From Pseudomonas graminis (GTDB taxonomy: Bacteria > Pseudomonadota > Gammaproteobacteria > Pseudomonadales > Pseudomonadaceae): a DNA stretch of 64,000 nucleotides. The stretch covers positions 27,493 to 91,492 of the forward strand of contig NZ_SOCR01000018.1 in NCBI RefSeq assembly GCF_004364335.1, in the 5' to 3' direction. Of this stretch, positions 54,105 through 63,920 are shown piece by piece. The notes beneath the pieces were generated by a model. The model was not told the DNA's origin. It was given only the letters and a program-made list of their open reading frames with translations, and did no database searches. Within the stretch, counting starts at the first letter, position 1. Every line of letters begins with the position of its first letter. A program made the position numbers and the translations under genes.

Positions 54105-55460
54105 TCACGCCCTGATCAATTCCGCAGCAGCCTGCCGGTGGTCTGCAATCAACCCCTTCAGATCCAGCCCTTCTACCTGACCCTCAATCACTCGCCATTT
54201 GCCGCCGATCATCACCCGGTCTGCGCGATCAGCGCCGCACAGCAATAGCGCCGAGAGCGGATCGTGACTGCCGGAGAAGCGCAACTCGTCCAGCTTGAAC
54301 AGCGCCAGATCAGCCTGCTTGCCCACAGCCAACTCGCCGATATCATGCCGGCCCAGCAATTGCGCCGACCCCTTGGTCGCCCAGCCTAATGCCAGTTCCG
54401 GTGTGATCTTTTCCGCCCCGTAACGCAGGCGTTGCAGGTAAAGCGCCTGCTTGGCTTCAAGCATCATGTTCGAGGCATCATTTGACGCGGAACCGTCGAC
54501 ACCCAGCCCGATCGGCGCGCCTGCGGCAACCAGGTCCAGCGTGGGGCAGATGCCTGATGCAAGGCGCATGTTCGAACTCGGGCAATGACAGACCCCGGTG
54601 CCCGCCTGGCCGAGACGAGTGATCTCTTCACTGTTGAAATGAATGCCGTGCGCCAGCCAGGTACGAGGGCCAAGCCAACCGACGCTGTCCAGGTAATCCA
54701 CTGTGCGCAGGCCGAAGCGCTGCAGGCAGAAGTCCTCTTCGTCCAGGGTTTCGGCCAGATGCGTGTGCAGGCGCACGTCGTGCTTCTCCGCCAAAGCCGC
54801 GCTTTCGGCCATGATCTCGGTTGTCACTGAAAACGGCGAGCACGGCGCCAACGCAATCTGGATCTGCGCGCCGTCACCCCGCTCGTGGTAGGTCTCGATC
54901 AACCGCACGCTGTCATCGAGAATCACCTGGCCCTGCTGGACGGTTTGCTGGGGTGGCAGGCCTCCATCTGCCTCGCCCAGGGTCATCGAGCCTCGTGTCA
55001 GCATCGCGCGCATACCCAGTTCGCGGACGCTTTCCACCTGGATATCGATGGCGTCTTCCAGACCCTGGGGAAACAGATAATGATGGTCGGCGGCGGTGGT
55101 ACAGCCCGACAGCAGCAACTCGGTCAGGGCGACCTTGCTGGCCAATGCGAGTTTTTTCGGCGTTAGCCGCGCCCACACCGGGTACAGGGTTTTCAGCCAG
55201 GGGAACAGCGGCTGATTGACTACCGGGCCCCAGGCGCGGGTGAGAGTCTGATAGAAGTGGTGGTGCGTGTTGATCAGGCCGGGCAGCAGGACGTGCTCGC
55301 GCGCATCGAACACGTGATCGCAGGGCAGTGCAGGCTGTTGCCCCAGCATGAGCATCTCAACGATAACCCCGCCTTCGACCACCAGGCCGCCGCGAGCATC
55401 GAGCTCATTGGCCGTGAAAACGGCAAGGGGGTTTTTTAACCAGGTACGGATCGCGGGCAT
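54105..55460 (-). CDS. 8-oxoguanine deaminase
   Basis: The 451-residue amidohydrolase deaminates 8-oxoguanine to urate (or a related oxidised or amino purine). Metal and catalytic residues are visible: LINTHHHFYQ (HxH), HLAETLDEE (His, Glu), WLAHGIHF (His) and LGVDGSASND (Asp). The sequence and length fit PA0142 of P. aeruginosa, a characterised 8-oxoguanine deaminase. GAGGAG precedes the ATG. It belongs to the purine group with the adenine deaminase and purine permease. Confidence 0.9.
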   Translation of the reverse strand: MPAIRTWLKNPLAVFTANELDARGGLVVEGGVIVEMLMLGQQPALPCDHVFDAREHVLLPGLINTHHHFYQTLTRAWGPVVNQPLFPWLKTLYPVWARLTPKKLALASKVALTELLLSGCTTAADHHYLFPQGLEDAIDIQVESVRELGMRAMLTRGSMTLGEADGGLPPQQTVQQGQVILDDSVRLIETYHERGDGAQIQIALAPCSPFSVTTEIMAESAALAEKHDVRLHTHLAETLDEEDFCLQRFGLRTVDYLDSVGWLGPRTWLAHGIHFNSEEITRLGQAGTGVCHCPSSNMRLASGICPTLDLVAAGAPIGLGVDGSASNDASNMMLEAKQALYLQRLRYGAEKITPELALGWATKGSAQLLGRHDIGELAVGKQADLALFKLDELRFSGSHDPLSALLLCGADRADRVMIGGKWRVIEGQVEGLDLKGLIADHRQAAAELIRA

Positions 55461-55627
55461 TGGCCGGCTCCTCTGAAAATGGGTTCAGGTCGCCAGCTCA
55501 GTGTTGCCCTGTCTGCTGATCCAGGGTCGCCGCAGCAACGAACGTGCGAGGCGAGGGCGGATTCTAGAGTGCTGTGGCGGGCACGGGCAAGTCACGCCAG
55601 CTCATGCTGACGCGACTTGCATCGCAA

Positions 55628-56314
55628 TCACCAGGGAATCGTCTCACCCTTGTAGTTCACGAAGTGATGACCGCCTTTCCCGGCAAACCGCTCAAGCTGC
55701 TCAACGATCCCGCGCACGCTGGTCTCGACGTCGATATCCGCGCCTTCCCCGCCCATCGCCGTACGGACCCAACCCGGGTGCATCGAGAGCACGGTGGGTT
55801 TGTTCTCGCCCAATTGCGTCACGAAGGTGTTGGTCATTGAGTTCAACGCGGCTTTGCTGGCTTTGTACAACGCCATCTCTGGCGCATCCGGCATGGTAAC
55901 GCTGCCGAGTACCGAGCTCATGAACGCGATGACCCCGGTTTCGGGACGGATCTGGTCGACGAAGCGCTTGGCCAGGCGGATTGGCGCGACGGCGTTGGTA
56001 AGAAATAGCTGGCCCAGTTCGCCGGCGGTGGCGTCGGTGGGGTTTGGATGCATCGGGCCCATCACGCCGGCGTTGACGAACAGCAGGTCATACGTCTGGC
56101 CCTTGAGGTTGTGGGTCAGCACTTCGAGGGATGACTGCTCGTCGATGTCCAGGGTCTGCAATTGCACAGTCGGCAGTGCTTTAAGCTCGTCGGCCTTTTG
56201 AGCGTCCCGAACGGTGGCGGTGACTTCCCAGCCCAGTTCCGTCAGACGTTTCACCAGTCCGAGGCCAAGGCCGCGTGACGCGCCGATGATCAGAGCTGTT
56301 TTAGGGGTGGACAT
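55628..56314 (-). CDS. Short-chain dehydrogenase/reductase
   Basis: The 228-residue Rossmann enzyme has the classical elements: GASRGLGLG (NAD(P) binding), VNAGV, FMSSVLGSV (catalytic Ser) and YKASKAAL (Tyr-x3-Lys). It resembles C-factor-like SDRs, PA0147-type neighbours of adenine deaminase in Pseudomonas. The Arg after the first strand region (VRDAQ) suggests NADP(H). Substrate unknown. Confidence 0.9.
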   Translation of the reverse strand: MSTPKTALIIGASRGLGLGLVKRLTELGWEVTATVRDAQKADELKALPTVQLQTLDIDEQSSLEVLTHNLKGQTYDLLFVNAGVMGPMHPNPTDATAGELGQLFLTNAVAPIRLAKRFVDQIRPETGVIAFMSSVLGSVTMPDAPEMALYKASKAALNSMTNTFVTQLGENKPTVLSMHPGWVRTAMGGEGADIDVETSVRGIVEQLERFAGKGGHHFVNYKGETIPW

Positions 56315-56916
56315 TGGAATGACTCCTGTACAGACAAACGAAAAATTTCACTCAATCGATGGACATCGCAACGCGGCGGGAATTTTGTTTCTTGAAGCAC
56401 TGTGTTGCCGCGAGGCGCATAAGTTAGCGGCAGAGGATGACAGAGGCTCACGACATATGTGAGTGGACGTTTCCAATATGAATGTCTGACGATCAAAAAG
56501 GCGTACGCCCGAGCCTGCCTGGCGGTATGTCTGTATAAAAAATGTCCAGCTCCTCCAATGCGCGCTGTACCCGGCAGCCTGCGAAGGCTTGCACGGGTTA
56601 TCCACAGATCGCTCCACAGGTATTGTGAGCAACTGTAAATTGGCGATTGAGCCCCCCGTGAAACGACCGCCGCATCGGGATAAGTGCCGCTAACATCCTG
56701 TTTTAGCGCTGATTTCACTCATCGCTAACCTTTTTGGCTAAAAATTGATCAAGCCCCGCAAAGCCATATGGATCAAGGGCTGCGACGGTGTGTGCTCAGC
56801 TTGTCCACAGGCAGATGCACAGTAGATGTGGGCAAATGCTACTGGCGCTCCCGGTCGTGGGGAGACTCACTGTGAGCGACTTAAGCCGGGAAAGCGTCGA
56901 TAGGTCAGCGCATTGA
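56315..56916. other. Gene-free stretch with DnaA-box-like sites
   Basis: No convincing gene. TTATCCACA at 56598-56606 is a consensus DnaA box, and TTGTCCACA at 56801-56809 differs by one base. The reverse-strand 142-codon frame here has no ribosome binding site and looks like a chance frame. The sites may be titration or regulatory sites, or chance. Confidence 0.4.
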
Positions 56917-57504
56917 TTACTGCGACGGCTGCAACACAATCCGACCGCGACTGATGTCCGATACCTGGCGCTGGAGAATTTCAATCTGCTCGGGCCCTAG
57001 CGCGATTGAGAGGGTGACGCCGTTTGCGTTGAAGCGCTCATCTTCCACAAGGCCACTGAGTTCGGCCACTCGCAGCTTTATCAGCACCAGTTCGCTGAAG
57101 CTGCACTCGAAGTGCAACGACACTCGATTGATCAACGGCACTCGATCAGCCTGCTGCAGGCATTTGTTGGCGCCCCCGCCATAGGCCCTCGCGAGCCCGC
57201 CGGTGCCCAGTTGAATCCCGCCGTACCAGCGAATCACCAGCACAACGACTCGATCAAAATCCTGAGCATCAATGGCCGCGAGTATCGGCCGCCCGGCCGT
57301 GCCGCCCGGTTCACCATCGTCGTTGCTGCGGTACTGCGCGCCCAGCTTCCAGGCCCAGCAATTGTGCGTGGCGTCGAGATCACTGTGTTGCTCGATAAAC
57401 GCTTGAGCATCGGCAGCGGTGTCGATCGGCGCGGCGAGGGTGATGAAACGGCTCTTGCGAATCTCTTCGCGAAACTCGCAGCGGCCGGTGAGCGTAAAAG
57501 GCAT
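56917..57504 (-). CDS. yigZ: YigZ/IMPACT-family protein
   Basis: The 195-residue protein has the IMPACT N-terminal domain (EIRKSRFITLAAPIDTAADAQ, ATHNCWAWKLG, SNDDGEPGGTAGRPIL, RWYGGIQLGTGGLARAYG) and a C-terminal EF-G-V-like domain. Its relatives bind nucleic acid or ribosomes; the bacterial role is unsettled. It lies head-to-tail with the TetR gene, 33 bases apart. Confidence 0.92.
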   Translation of the reverse strand: MPFTLTGRCEFREEIRKSRFITLAAPIDTAADAQAFIEQHSDLDATHNCWAWKLGAQYRSNDDGEPGGTAGRPILAAIDAQDFDRVVVLVIRWYGGIQLGTGGLARAYGGGANKCLQQADRVPLINRVSLHFECSFSELVLIKLRVAELSGLVEDERFNANGVTLSIALGPEQIEILQRQVSDISRGRIVLQPSQ

Positions 57505-57537
57505 TGGAATTCCAGACTTCGCTTGGGGTTTCAGACG

Positions 57538-58197
57538 TTATAAAGCAGGCGTGAGTCCGCAGCCTTTGAGAATGATGCGAATCAAGTTATCCCCAGCGGC
57601 CTCCATGTCCTGCTTGGTCAGCTTCGAACGGCCGGTGACCTGGCAAATCTGGGTGGCGAAGTCAGCGTAATGTTGAGTGCTGCCCCACAGCAGAAAGATC
57701 AGATGCACCGGATCGACCGGGTCCATCTTGCCGGCGTCGATCCAGGCCTGGAAAACAGCGGCACGGCCCTGAAACCATTCGCGGTAGTCCTGGCTGAAAT
57801 ACTGATTCAGGCATTCGCCGCCACTGATGATTTCCATGGCAAAGGTGCGCGAGGCTTGTGGCTGTCGACGTGAAAACTCTATCTTCGCGCGGATGTAGTG
57901 CGTCAGCGCCTGTGCCGGATCGTCGTCTGCGCTCAGGTTATTAAAGGTGCTGTCCCACAACTCAATGATGTTGCTCAGCACCGCGATATACAGACCCAGC
58001 TTGTTGGTGAAGTAATAGTGCAAGTTGGCTTTGGGCAAGCCGGCATTCTGCGCGATGGTGTTCATGCTGGTGCCCTTGAAACCATGCCGAGCGAATTCGT
58101 CCTCGGCCGCCTTGAGGATCGCTTCTTCGTTCTTCTGGCGAATGCGGCTGGCCGGTTTGGTGGCGCTAGGGCTGTGAGCAGGGACTTCGAGGGTCAT
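57538..58197 (-). CDS. TetR-family regulator (RutR/YcdC type)
   Basis: The 219-residue protein has an N-terminal HTH (ILKAAEDEFARHGFKGTSMNTIAQNAGLPKANLHYYF) and a C-terminal domain like RutR/YcdC, regulators that sense pyrimidines or purines in relatives. It lies 83 bases downstream of the NCS2 permease on the same strand, so control of nucleobase uptake or catabolism is plausible. ATG 58197 is supported by homologue-like length; 17 upstream residues are not. Confidence 0.9.
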   Translation of the reverse strand: MTLEVPAHSPSATKPASRIRQKNEEAILKAAEDEFARHGFKGTSMNTIAQNAGLPKANLHYYFTNKLGLYIAVLSNIIELWDSTFNNLSADDDPAQALTHYIRAKIEFSRRQPQASRTFAMEIISGGECLNQYFSQDYREWFQGRAAVFQAWIDAGKMDPVDPVHLIFLLWGSTQHYADFATQICQVTGRSKLTKQDMEAAGDNLIRIILKGCGLTPAL

Positions 58198-58280
58198 GTG
58201 CGGTTCCAGACGGATCATTGGGTGCGACGCGGTGAACACATAGCGCACCCGCGATCATCCGACAAGTGTGGCCTCGTAAA

Positions 58281-59666
58281 TCAGTGCTCAAAGGATTCCG
58301 TTGCCTGTTTGTTGGCTTCGCTCGATTCTTTGGCTTCCGGAAGTACCAGACACATCACGATGGCCGTCAACCCGCCGCTGGTGATCGCCGAATCGAACAG
58401 GCTCTGCACTAATTGCGGCAAATGATGCAGCAGCGTCGGTTGCGCCGCGATACCCAGCCCTACACCGAAAGAGGTGGCGATGATCAACATGCTACGACGA
58501 TCCAGCGGCGCTTGCGCGAGGATCCGCACGCCCGCCGCTGCGACGCTGCCGAACATCACCAATGTCGCGCCGCCCAGCACCGGCTTGGGAATCTGCTGAA
58601 GAATCGCACCGATCACCGGGAACAGTCCGAGCAGAAACAGGATCGCTCCGATGTACAGACCCACATACCGGCTGGCAACGCCTGTGAGCTGAATCACACC
58701 GTTATTCTGCGCAAAGGTGGTGTTCGGGAACGCGCTGAAAGTTGCCGCGATCATGCAACTGACGCCGTCGCCCAGTACACCGCCCTTCAGCCGGGCGATG
58801 TAGCCTGGGCCCTTGATGGGTTCGCGGGAGAGCATGCAGTTGGCGGTAAGGTCGCCGACGGTTTCGATACTGCTGATCAGATAAATCAGCGCGACCGGCA
58901 GGAAAGCGGCCCAGTCGAAGCTGAATCCGAACCGAAAGGGCACGGGAATAGTGATCAGCGCAACGTCGGCAATGGAGTGAGGCACGAGCTTGCCGCTGAA
59001 CCAGGCGGCAATGCTGCCGACCGCGAGCCCGATGATGATTGCCGACAGCCGTAACCAGGGCGCGCTCGAACGGTTGAGCACGATGATCACTGCCAACACG
59101 AAGACACCGAGGGCCAGATTGACTGGCTCGCCGAAGTCCGGAGCGTTGAAGCCGCCTCCCAGATCAGTCACGCCAACCTTGATCAAGCTGACGCCGATCA
59201 GCGTGATGACGATGCCGGTTACCAGCGGCGTGATCACCCGACGCAGCTGGCCAATGAAACGGCTCAGCACGATCTGCACGACGGCGCCGAAAAAACACAC
59301 CCCGAACACCATGGCCATGACGTCCTCCGGGCTGCCACCGCGCTGCTTGACCATGAAGCCGGCAGAAAGCACCGCGCCGAGAAACGCGAAACTGGTTCCC
59401 TGCAGGCAAATCATGCCGGCGCCGATACCGAACGGCCGGCGCGCTTGAATGAACGTCCCAACGCCCGAGACCATCAGCGCCATGCTGATCAGGTAAGGCA
59501 TGTAAGCACCGAGTCCGAGCGCCGACCCGATAATCAGTGGCGGCGTGATAATGCCCACGAAGGCAGCGAGCACATGCTGGATTGCCGCCAGAATGGCGGG
59601 CCCGGGGCGCGGTCGGTCGTTGAGACCATAGATGAGGTCGTTATTGTCTGGCGCTTCAGGCTGCAT
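58281..59666 (-). CDS. Nucleobase:cation symporter-2 (xanthine/urate type permease)
   Basis: The 461-residue permease has about fourteen helices. The NCS2 signatures are SSIETVGDLTANCMLS, GDGVSCMIAATFSAFPNT and NNGVIQLTGVASRYVG. These correspond to the substrate and cation site of XanQ/UacT-type purine transporters. Purine uptake fits the neighbouring deaminases. ATG 59666 has GAGAG five bases upstream; an ATG eleven codons earlier lacks a site. Confidence 0.92.
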   Translation of the reverse strand: MQPEAPDNNDLIYGLNDRPRPGPAILAAIQHVLAAFVGIITPPLIIGSALGLGAYMPYLISMALMVSGVGTFIQARRPFGIGAGMICLQGTSFAFLGAVLSAGFMVKQRGGSPEDVMAMVFGVCFFGAVVQIVLSRFIGQLRRVITPLVTGIVITLIGVSLIKVGVTDLGGGFNAPDFGEPVNLALGVFVLAVIIVLNRSSAPWLRLSAIIIGLAVGSIAAWFSGKLVPHSIADVALITIPVPFRFGFSFDWAAFLPVALIYLISSIETVGDLTANCMLSREPIKGPGYIARLKGGVLGDGVSCMIAATFSAFPNTTFAQNNGVIQLTGVASRYVGLYIGAILFLLGLFPVIGAILQQIPKPVLGGATLVMFGSVAAAGVRILAQAPLDRRSMLIIATSFGVGLGIAAQPTLLHHLPQLVQSLFDSAITSGGLTAIVMCLVLPEAKESSEANKQATESFEH

Positions 59667-59840
59667 GCTGGCTCTCGATTTTGTGTGGGGCTTCGACATT
59701 CAGCGTTACTGCAAAAACCTGTCCAACTGATCAGATACATGACTGCTCACTGGCCTGATAAGCAATGCCAATAAGGAGATAGCCGCATGTGAGACCCGAT
59801 TGACTGCGCGTTATTAAGGTACCGACTTACTGCGCCGGCA

Positions 59841-60761
59841 TCATCGTGTGGCAGCCAGACTCTCCAGAAAACTTTCCAGCACCAAATGGGGGCGGCGCCC
59901 TTTGCGCGTGACGGTCACAAGGCTCACGTCGTAAAACCGCGCAGTGGGCTTCAGCGCACGTAGCCGCCCCTGCTGCACCCAGAGGCTGGCGTAATGATCG
60001 GGCAGATAGCCGATGTAACGCCCCGTCAGAATCAGAAACGCCATGCCTTCACGGTCCGACGCGCTCGCGGTGCATTTCAGCGCCTGATAGTGGGCCTGGA
60101 TTTCACCCGGCAGACGAAAAGTGGGCGCAATGGTCTCCTGCGCGGACAGTCGATCGTCATCCAGTTGCGCATCGTCTACATAAAACAAGGGATGGCCGAC
60201 GGCGCAATACAGCAGCGAGCGTTCGCTATACAGCGGCTGATATTCCAGTCCCGACAAGGCGCTGGCCTGGGGCACGACACCAACGTGCAAGCTGCCGTCG
60301 AGCACACCCTGCTCGACTTCATTGGGCGCGATCATGCGGATATTGATATGCACGTCCGGGCCACGTTCTTTGAGATGGGACAGCGCGTGGGTGATCCGCA
60401 TATGGGGGAGGGTGACCAGATTGTCCGTCAGCCCGATGTTCAGCTCCCCGCGCAGGTGTCGGTGAAGACCATTCACCTCCGTACGAAAACTTTCGAGGGC
60501 GCTCAATAACTGCAGGGATGACTGATAGACCTCGCGGCCTTCCTCCGTAAGCGAAAACCCCGCACGACCCCGTTGGCAAAGACGCAGTCCAAGGCGCTGC
60601 TCGAGATCACTCATCTGCTGACTGATGGCGGAGCGACCAATGCCCAGCGCGCTTTCCGCTGCCGAAAAGCCGCCGGACTCCACCACGCTACGAAAGATGC
60701 GCAGCAAACGGATATCAAAATCGCTGACCTGCGCCAGAGGGTCGTTACGGCGGGTGCTCAT
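59841..60761 (-). CDS. bauR: LysR-family regulator, divergent from the aminotransferase
   Basis: The 306-residue LysR protein has an N-terminal HTH (FSAAESALGIGRSAISQQMS) and a substrate-binding domain. It is divergent from the transaminase gene with 144 bases between, the usual arrangement for activation of the target by its LysR. In P. aeruginosa BauR (PA0133) controls bauABCD for beta-alanine and polyamine breakdown; the symbol is by that synteny and is tentative. Confidence 0.88.
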   Translation of the reverse strand: MSTRRNDPLAQVSDFDIRLLRIFRSVVESGGFSAAESALGIGRSAISQQMSDLEQRLGLRLCQRGRAGFSLTEEGREVYQSSLQLLSALESFRTEVNGLHRHLRGELNIGLTDNLVTLPHMRITHALSHLKERGPDVHINIRMIAPNEVEQGVLDGSLHVGVVPQASALSGLEYQPLYSERSLLYCAVGHPLFYVDDAQLDDDRLSAQETIAPTFRLPGEIQAHYQALKCTASASDREGMAFLILTGRYIGYLPDHYASLWVQQGRLRALKPTARFYDVSLVTVTRKGRRPHLVLESFLESLAATR

Positions 60762-60905
60762 AGTTTAGTAACCAGTCAACTGAAGATCGTAAAAGCAGGG
60801 TTTTTCGAACTTTATGCCCGTGGCACTTTAGCTGCAACCGGCCTTGCTCCTGCTCGCACATCGGTCAGGAAATCAGGCCACCCACGCCCAGTGAGGTTAA
60901 TTCCG

Positions 60906-62252
60906 ATGAATATGCCCGAATCGTCCGACATGTCTCTGGCGAGCCAGCTCAAACTTGATGCCCACTGGATGCCCTACACGGCGAACCGAAACTTCCATCG
61001 TGATCCACGGCTGATCGTCGCCGCCGAAGGCAGCTATCTCACGGATGACAAGGGCCGCAAAATTTATGACGGTCTGTCGGGACTGTGGACGTGTGGGGCA
61101 GGGCATACACGCAAGGAGATTCAGGAAGCGGTTTCCCGCCAGCTGGGTACGCTGGACTACTCGCCAGGATTCCAGTTCGGACACCCGCTGTCCTTCCAAC
61201 TGGCTGAAAAGATCACCGATCTGACACCCGGCCAACTGAATCACGTCTTCTATACCGACTCCGGATCGGAGTGCGCTGACACTGCGGTCAAGATGGTGCG
61301 GGCTTACTGGCGCTTGAAAGGTCAGGCGACCAAAACCAAGATGATCGGCCGCGCCCGTGGTTATCACGGCGTGAATATCGCGGGCACCAGCCTGGGTGGC
61401 GTCAACGGCAACCGCAAGATGTTCGGGCAATTGATGGACGTCGATCATCTGCCTCATACGCTGCTTGCCAGCAACGCCTATTCACGGGGCATGCCGGAGC
61501 AGGGCGGCATTGCGCTGGCGGACGAGATGCTCAAGCTGATCGAATTGCATGACGCTTCTAACATTGCAGCGGTGATCGTTGAGCCTATGGCGGGTTCTGC
61601 GGGGGTGATTGTTCCGCCGCAGGGCTATCTCAAGCGTCTGCGTGAAATTTGTGATCAGCACAACATTCTGCTGATATTCGATGAGGTCATCACGGGCTTT
61701 GGCCGTACTGGCTCGATGTTCGGCGCCGACAGCTTCGGCGTGACGCCGGACCTGATGTGCATCGCCAAGCAGATCACCAATGGTGCAATCCCCATGGGGG
61801 CAGTCATTGCCAGCAGCGAGATCTACCAGACGTTCATGAATCAGCCGACGCCTGAGTACGCCGTGGAGTTTCCCCATGGCTACACCTATTCAGCGCACCC
61901 CGTAGCCTGTGCCGCCGGCCTTGCTGCGCTGGAGATCATTCAGCGAGAGAACCTGGTGCAGCAAGTGGCTGAAACCGCACCCCATTTCGAAAACTATCTG
62001 CACGGTTTGAAGGGCAGCAAGAATGTCGTCGATATTCGTAACTACGGCCTCGCTGGCGCCATTCAAATTGCACCGCGGGACGGTGACGTCATTGTGCGGC
62101 CCTTTGAAACGGCCATGAAATTATGGAAGGCCGGTTTCTACGTGCGCTTCGGCGGTGACACCCTGCAATTTGGCCCGACTTTCAACAGCAAGCCGGACGA
62201 CCTCGACCGCATGTTTGACGCGGTTGGCCAGGCGCTGAATCAAATCGACTGA
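60906..62252 (+). CDS. bauA: Beta-alanine/omega-amino acid:pyruvate aminotransferase
   Basis: The 448-residue class III PLP aminotransferase transfers the amino group of beta-alanine (or other omega-amines) to pyruvate. Motifs: LSGLWTCGAGH, DSGSECADTAVKM, RARGYHGVN, FDEVITGFGRTG, and the PLP lysine in CIAKQITNGA; SAHPVACAAG follows. The N-terminus (LDAHWMPYTANRNF) and C-terminus fit BauA. ATG 60906 has GAGG eight bases upstream; the open frame further upstream overlaps the LysR gene and is not used. Co-transcribed with the dehydrogenase. Confidence 0.93.
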   Translation: MNMPESSDMSLASQLKLDAHWMPYTANRNFHRDPRLIVAAEGSYLTDDKGRKIYDGLSGLWTCGAGHTRKEIQEAVSRQLGTLDYSPGFQFGHPLSFQLAEKITDLTPGQLNHVFYTDSGSECADTAVKMVRAYWRLKGQATKTKMIGRARGYHGVNIAGTSLGGVNGNRKMFGQLMDVDHLPHTLLASNAYSRGMPEQGGIALADEMLKLIELHDASNIAAVIVEPMAGSAGVIVPPQGYLKRLREICDQHNILLIFDEVITGFGRTGSMFGADSFGVTPDLMCIAKQITNGAIPMGAVIASSEIYQTFMNQPTPEYAVEFPHGYTYSAHPVACAAGLAALEIIQRENLVQQVAETAPHFENYLHGLKGSKNVVDIRNYGLAGAIQIAPRDGDVIVRPFETAMKLWKAGFYVRFGGDTLQFGPTFNSKPDDLDRMFDAVGQALNQID

Positions 62253-62267
62253 CCCCTTGCAGCCTCA

Positions 62268-62291
62268 CAGGCGCCACTTCGGTAGCGCCTG
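62268..62291 (+). terminator. Hairpin between the aminotransferase and the dehydrogenase
   Basis: CAGGCGC and GCGCCTG frame an inner TTCG loop region. It lies in the 65-base intergenic gap and lacks a T-run; it may reduce downstream expression or stabilise the first message. Confidence 0.45.
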
Positions 62292-62317
62292 CGGGCTATT
62301 ATTTTCCGGAGTTATGC

Positions 62318-63811
62318 ATGAGCACCATTCAACACCTGATACATGGCGAGCGGGTCAGCGAAACCGGCCGCAGCGCTGATGTGTTCAACCCGTCGACTGG
62401 CCAGGCCATTCGCACGGTGCCACTCGCCAGTCGCGAGACCGTTCAACAAGCGATCGACTCTGCCAAGGCTGCTTTCCCCGCGTGGCGCAATACCCCTCCT
62501 GCCAAGCGCGCGCAGGTCATGTTCCGCTTCAAGCAATTGCTGGAACAGAACGAAGCACGCATTGCCCGACTGATCAGCGAAGAGCACGGCAAGACCCTTG
62601 AAGACGCGGCAGGAGAACTCAAGCGCGGTATCGAGAATGTCGAATACGCCTGTGCGGCGCCTGAAATTCTTAAGGGCGAGTACAGCCGTAACGTGGGACC
62701 GAACATTGATGCGTGGTCTGACTTTCAGCCCCTTGGCGTAGTGGCGGGCATCACCCCGTTCAACTTCCCGGCCATGGTTCCGCTGTGGATGTATCCGTTG
62801 GCGATCGCCTGCGGCAACTGTTTCATCCTCAAACCGTCCGAGCGCGATCCAAGCTCAACGTTGCTGATCGCTGAGTTGCTGCATGAAGCCGGATTGCCGA
62901 AGGGCGTATTCAATGTTGTGCACGGCGACAAGGAGGCGGTTGATGCGTTGATCCAAGCCCCTGAAGTCAAAGCGCTGAGTTTTGTGGGCTCAACCCCGAT
63001 CGCCGAGTACATCTATAAAGAAGCCACCGCACGCGGTAAGCGGGTACAGGCATTGGGCGGCGCGAAGAACCACGCAGTGCTGATGCCCGACGCTGACCTT
63101 GATAACGCCGTAAGCGCATTGATGGGAGCGGCCTATGGTTCCTGCGGCGAGCGCTGCATGGCGATTTCGGTTGCAGTGTGCGTGGGTGACCAGGTCGCCG
63201 ACGCACTGGTCGCCAAGCTGGTGCCGCAAATCAACGGATTGAAGATCGGCGCCGGGACTTCCAGCGGTCTCGATATGGGCCCCTTGGTCACCGGGCAGCA
63301 TCGCGACAAAGTTAGCCGCTATATAGAAGACGGCGTGGGTGCAGGTGCGAAGCTAATGGTGGACGGTCGTGGGCTCTCAGTCCCCGGACACGAAGAGGGG
63401 TTCTTCCTGGGTGGATGCCTGTTCGACCATGTCACGACCGAGATGCGCATCTATAAAGAAGAGATATTCGGTCCGGTGCTCTGCATAGTGCGTGTGGACA
63501 GCCTCGAACAAGCGATGCAGTTAATCAACGACCACGAATATGGCAATGGCACGTGCATCTTCACTCGCGATGGTGAGGCGGCCCGCTTGTTCTGCGACGA
63601 GATTGAAGTCGGGATGGTTGGCGTTAACGTTCCGCTGCCCGTACCTGTGGCTTATCACAGCTTTGGCGGCTGGAAGCGGTCACTGTTCGGCGACCTGCAT
63701 GCCTACGGCCCGGATGGGGTTCGCTTCTATACCCGTCGCAAAGCCATTACGCAGCGGTGGCCGCAACGTGCCAGTCACGAAGCTTCGCAGTTCGCGTTCC
63801 CAAGTCTTTAA
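62318..63811 (+). CDS. mmsA: CoA-acylating (methyl)malonate-semialdehyde dehydrogenase
   Basis: The 497-residue aldehyde dehydrogenase oxidises malonate semialdehyde (from beta-alanine) or methylmalonate semialdehyde to acetyl- or propionyl-CoA with NAD+. Family blocks: ITPFNFPAMVPLWMYPLAIA, GSTPIAEYIYKEA (NAD site), LGGAKNHAVLMPDAD and the catalytic Cys in GSCGERCMAISVAV. The position after a bauA-like gene matches bauC (PA0130). A CCGGAG ribosome binding site precedes the ATG. Confidence 0.93.
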   Translation: MSTIQHLIHGERVSETGRSADVFNPSTGQAIRTVPLASRETVQQAIDSAKAAFPAWRNTPPAKRAQVMFRFKQLLEQNEARIARLISEEHGKTLEDAAGELKRGIENVEYACAAPEILKGEYSRNVGPNIDAWSDFQPLGVVAGITPFNFPAMVPLWMYPLAIACGNCFILKPSERDPSSTLLIAELLHEAGLPKGVFNVVHGDKEAVDALIQAPEVKALSFVGSTPIAEYIYKEATARGKRVQALGGAKNHAVLMPDADLDNAVSALMGAAYGSCGERCMAISVAVCVGDQVADALVAKLVPQINGLKIGAGTSSGLDMGPLVTGQHRDKVSRYIEDGVGAGAKLMVDGRGLSVPGHEEGFFLGGCLFDHVTTEMRIYKEEIFGPVLCIVRVDSLEQAMQLINDHEYGNGTCIFTRDGEAARLFCDEIEVGMVGVNVPLPVPVAYHSFGGWKRSLFGDLHAYGPDGVRFYTRRKAITQRWPQRASHEASQFAFPSL

Positions 63812-63892
63812 GGCTCTGGGTGGGCAAGTCCCAAAACTTTGCCACCCCGTCAGCTATTTTTGATCGATATGACAGTTTCATTAAAATAGGGG

Positions 63893-63920
63893 TTGACGCT
63901 CCTCTGGATCTGTCTATAAT
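63893..63920 (+). promoter_or_regulatory. Sigma-70 stable-RNA promoter
   Basis: TTGACG and TATAAT are separated by 16 bases, with an A/T-rich upstream element (TTTCATTAAAATAG) and a GC-rich discriminator (TCGCCCC) typical of stringently controlled rRNA or tRNA promoters. Downstream, AACTCCTTGAT and ATCAAAGAGTT form a hairpin (63952-63974) of the kind I recall in Pseudomonas rRNA leaders. The RNA gene would lie beyond the window. Confidence 0.8.

Noticed and set aside
56290..56718. Reverse 142-codon frame between the SDR and YigZ genes
   Set aside because: Low-complexity composition, no ribosome binding site, and it overlaps the start of the SDR gene.
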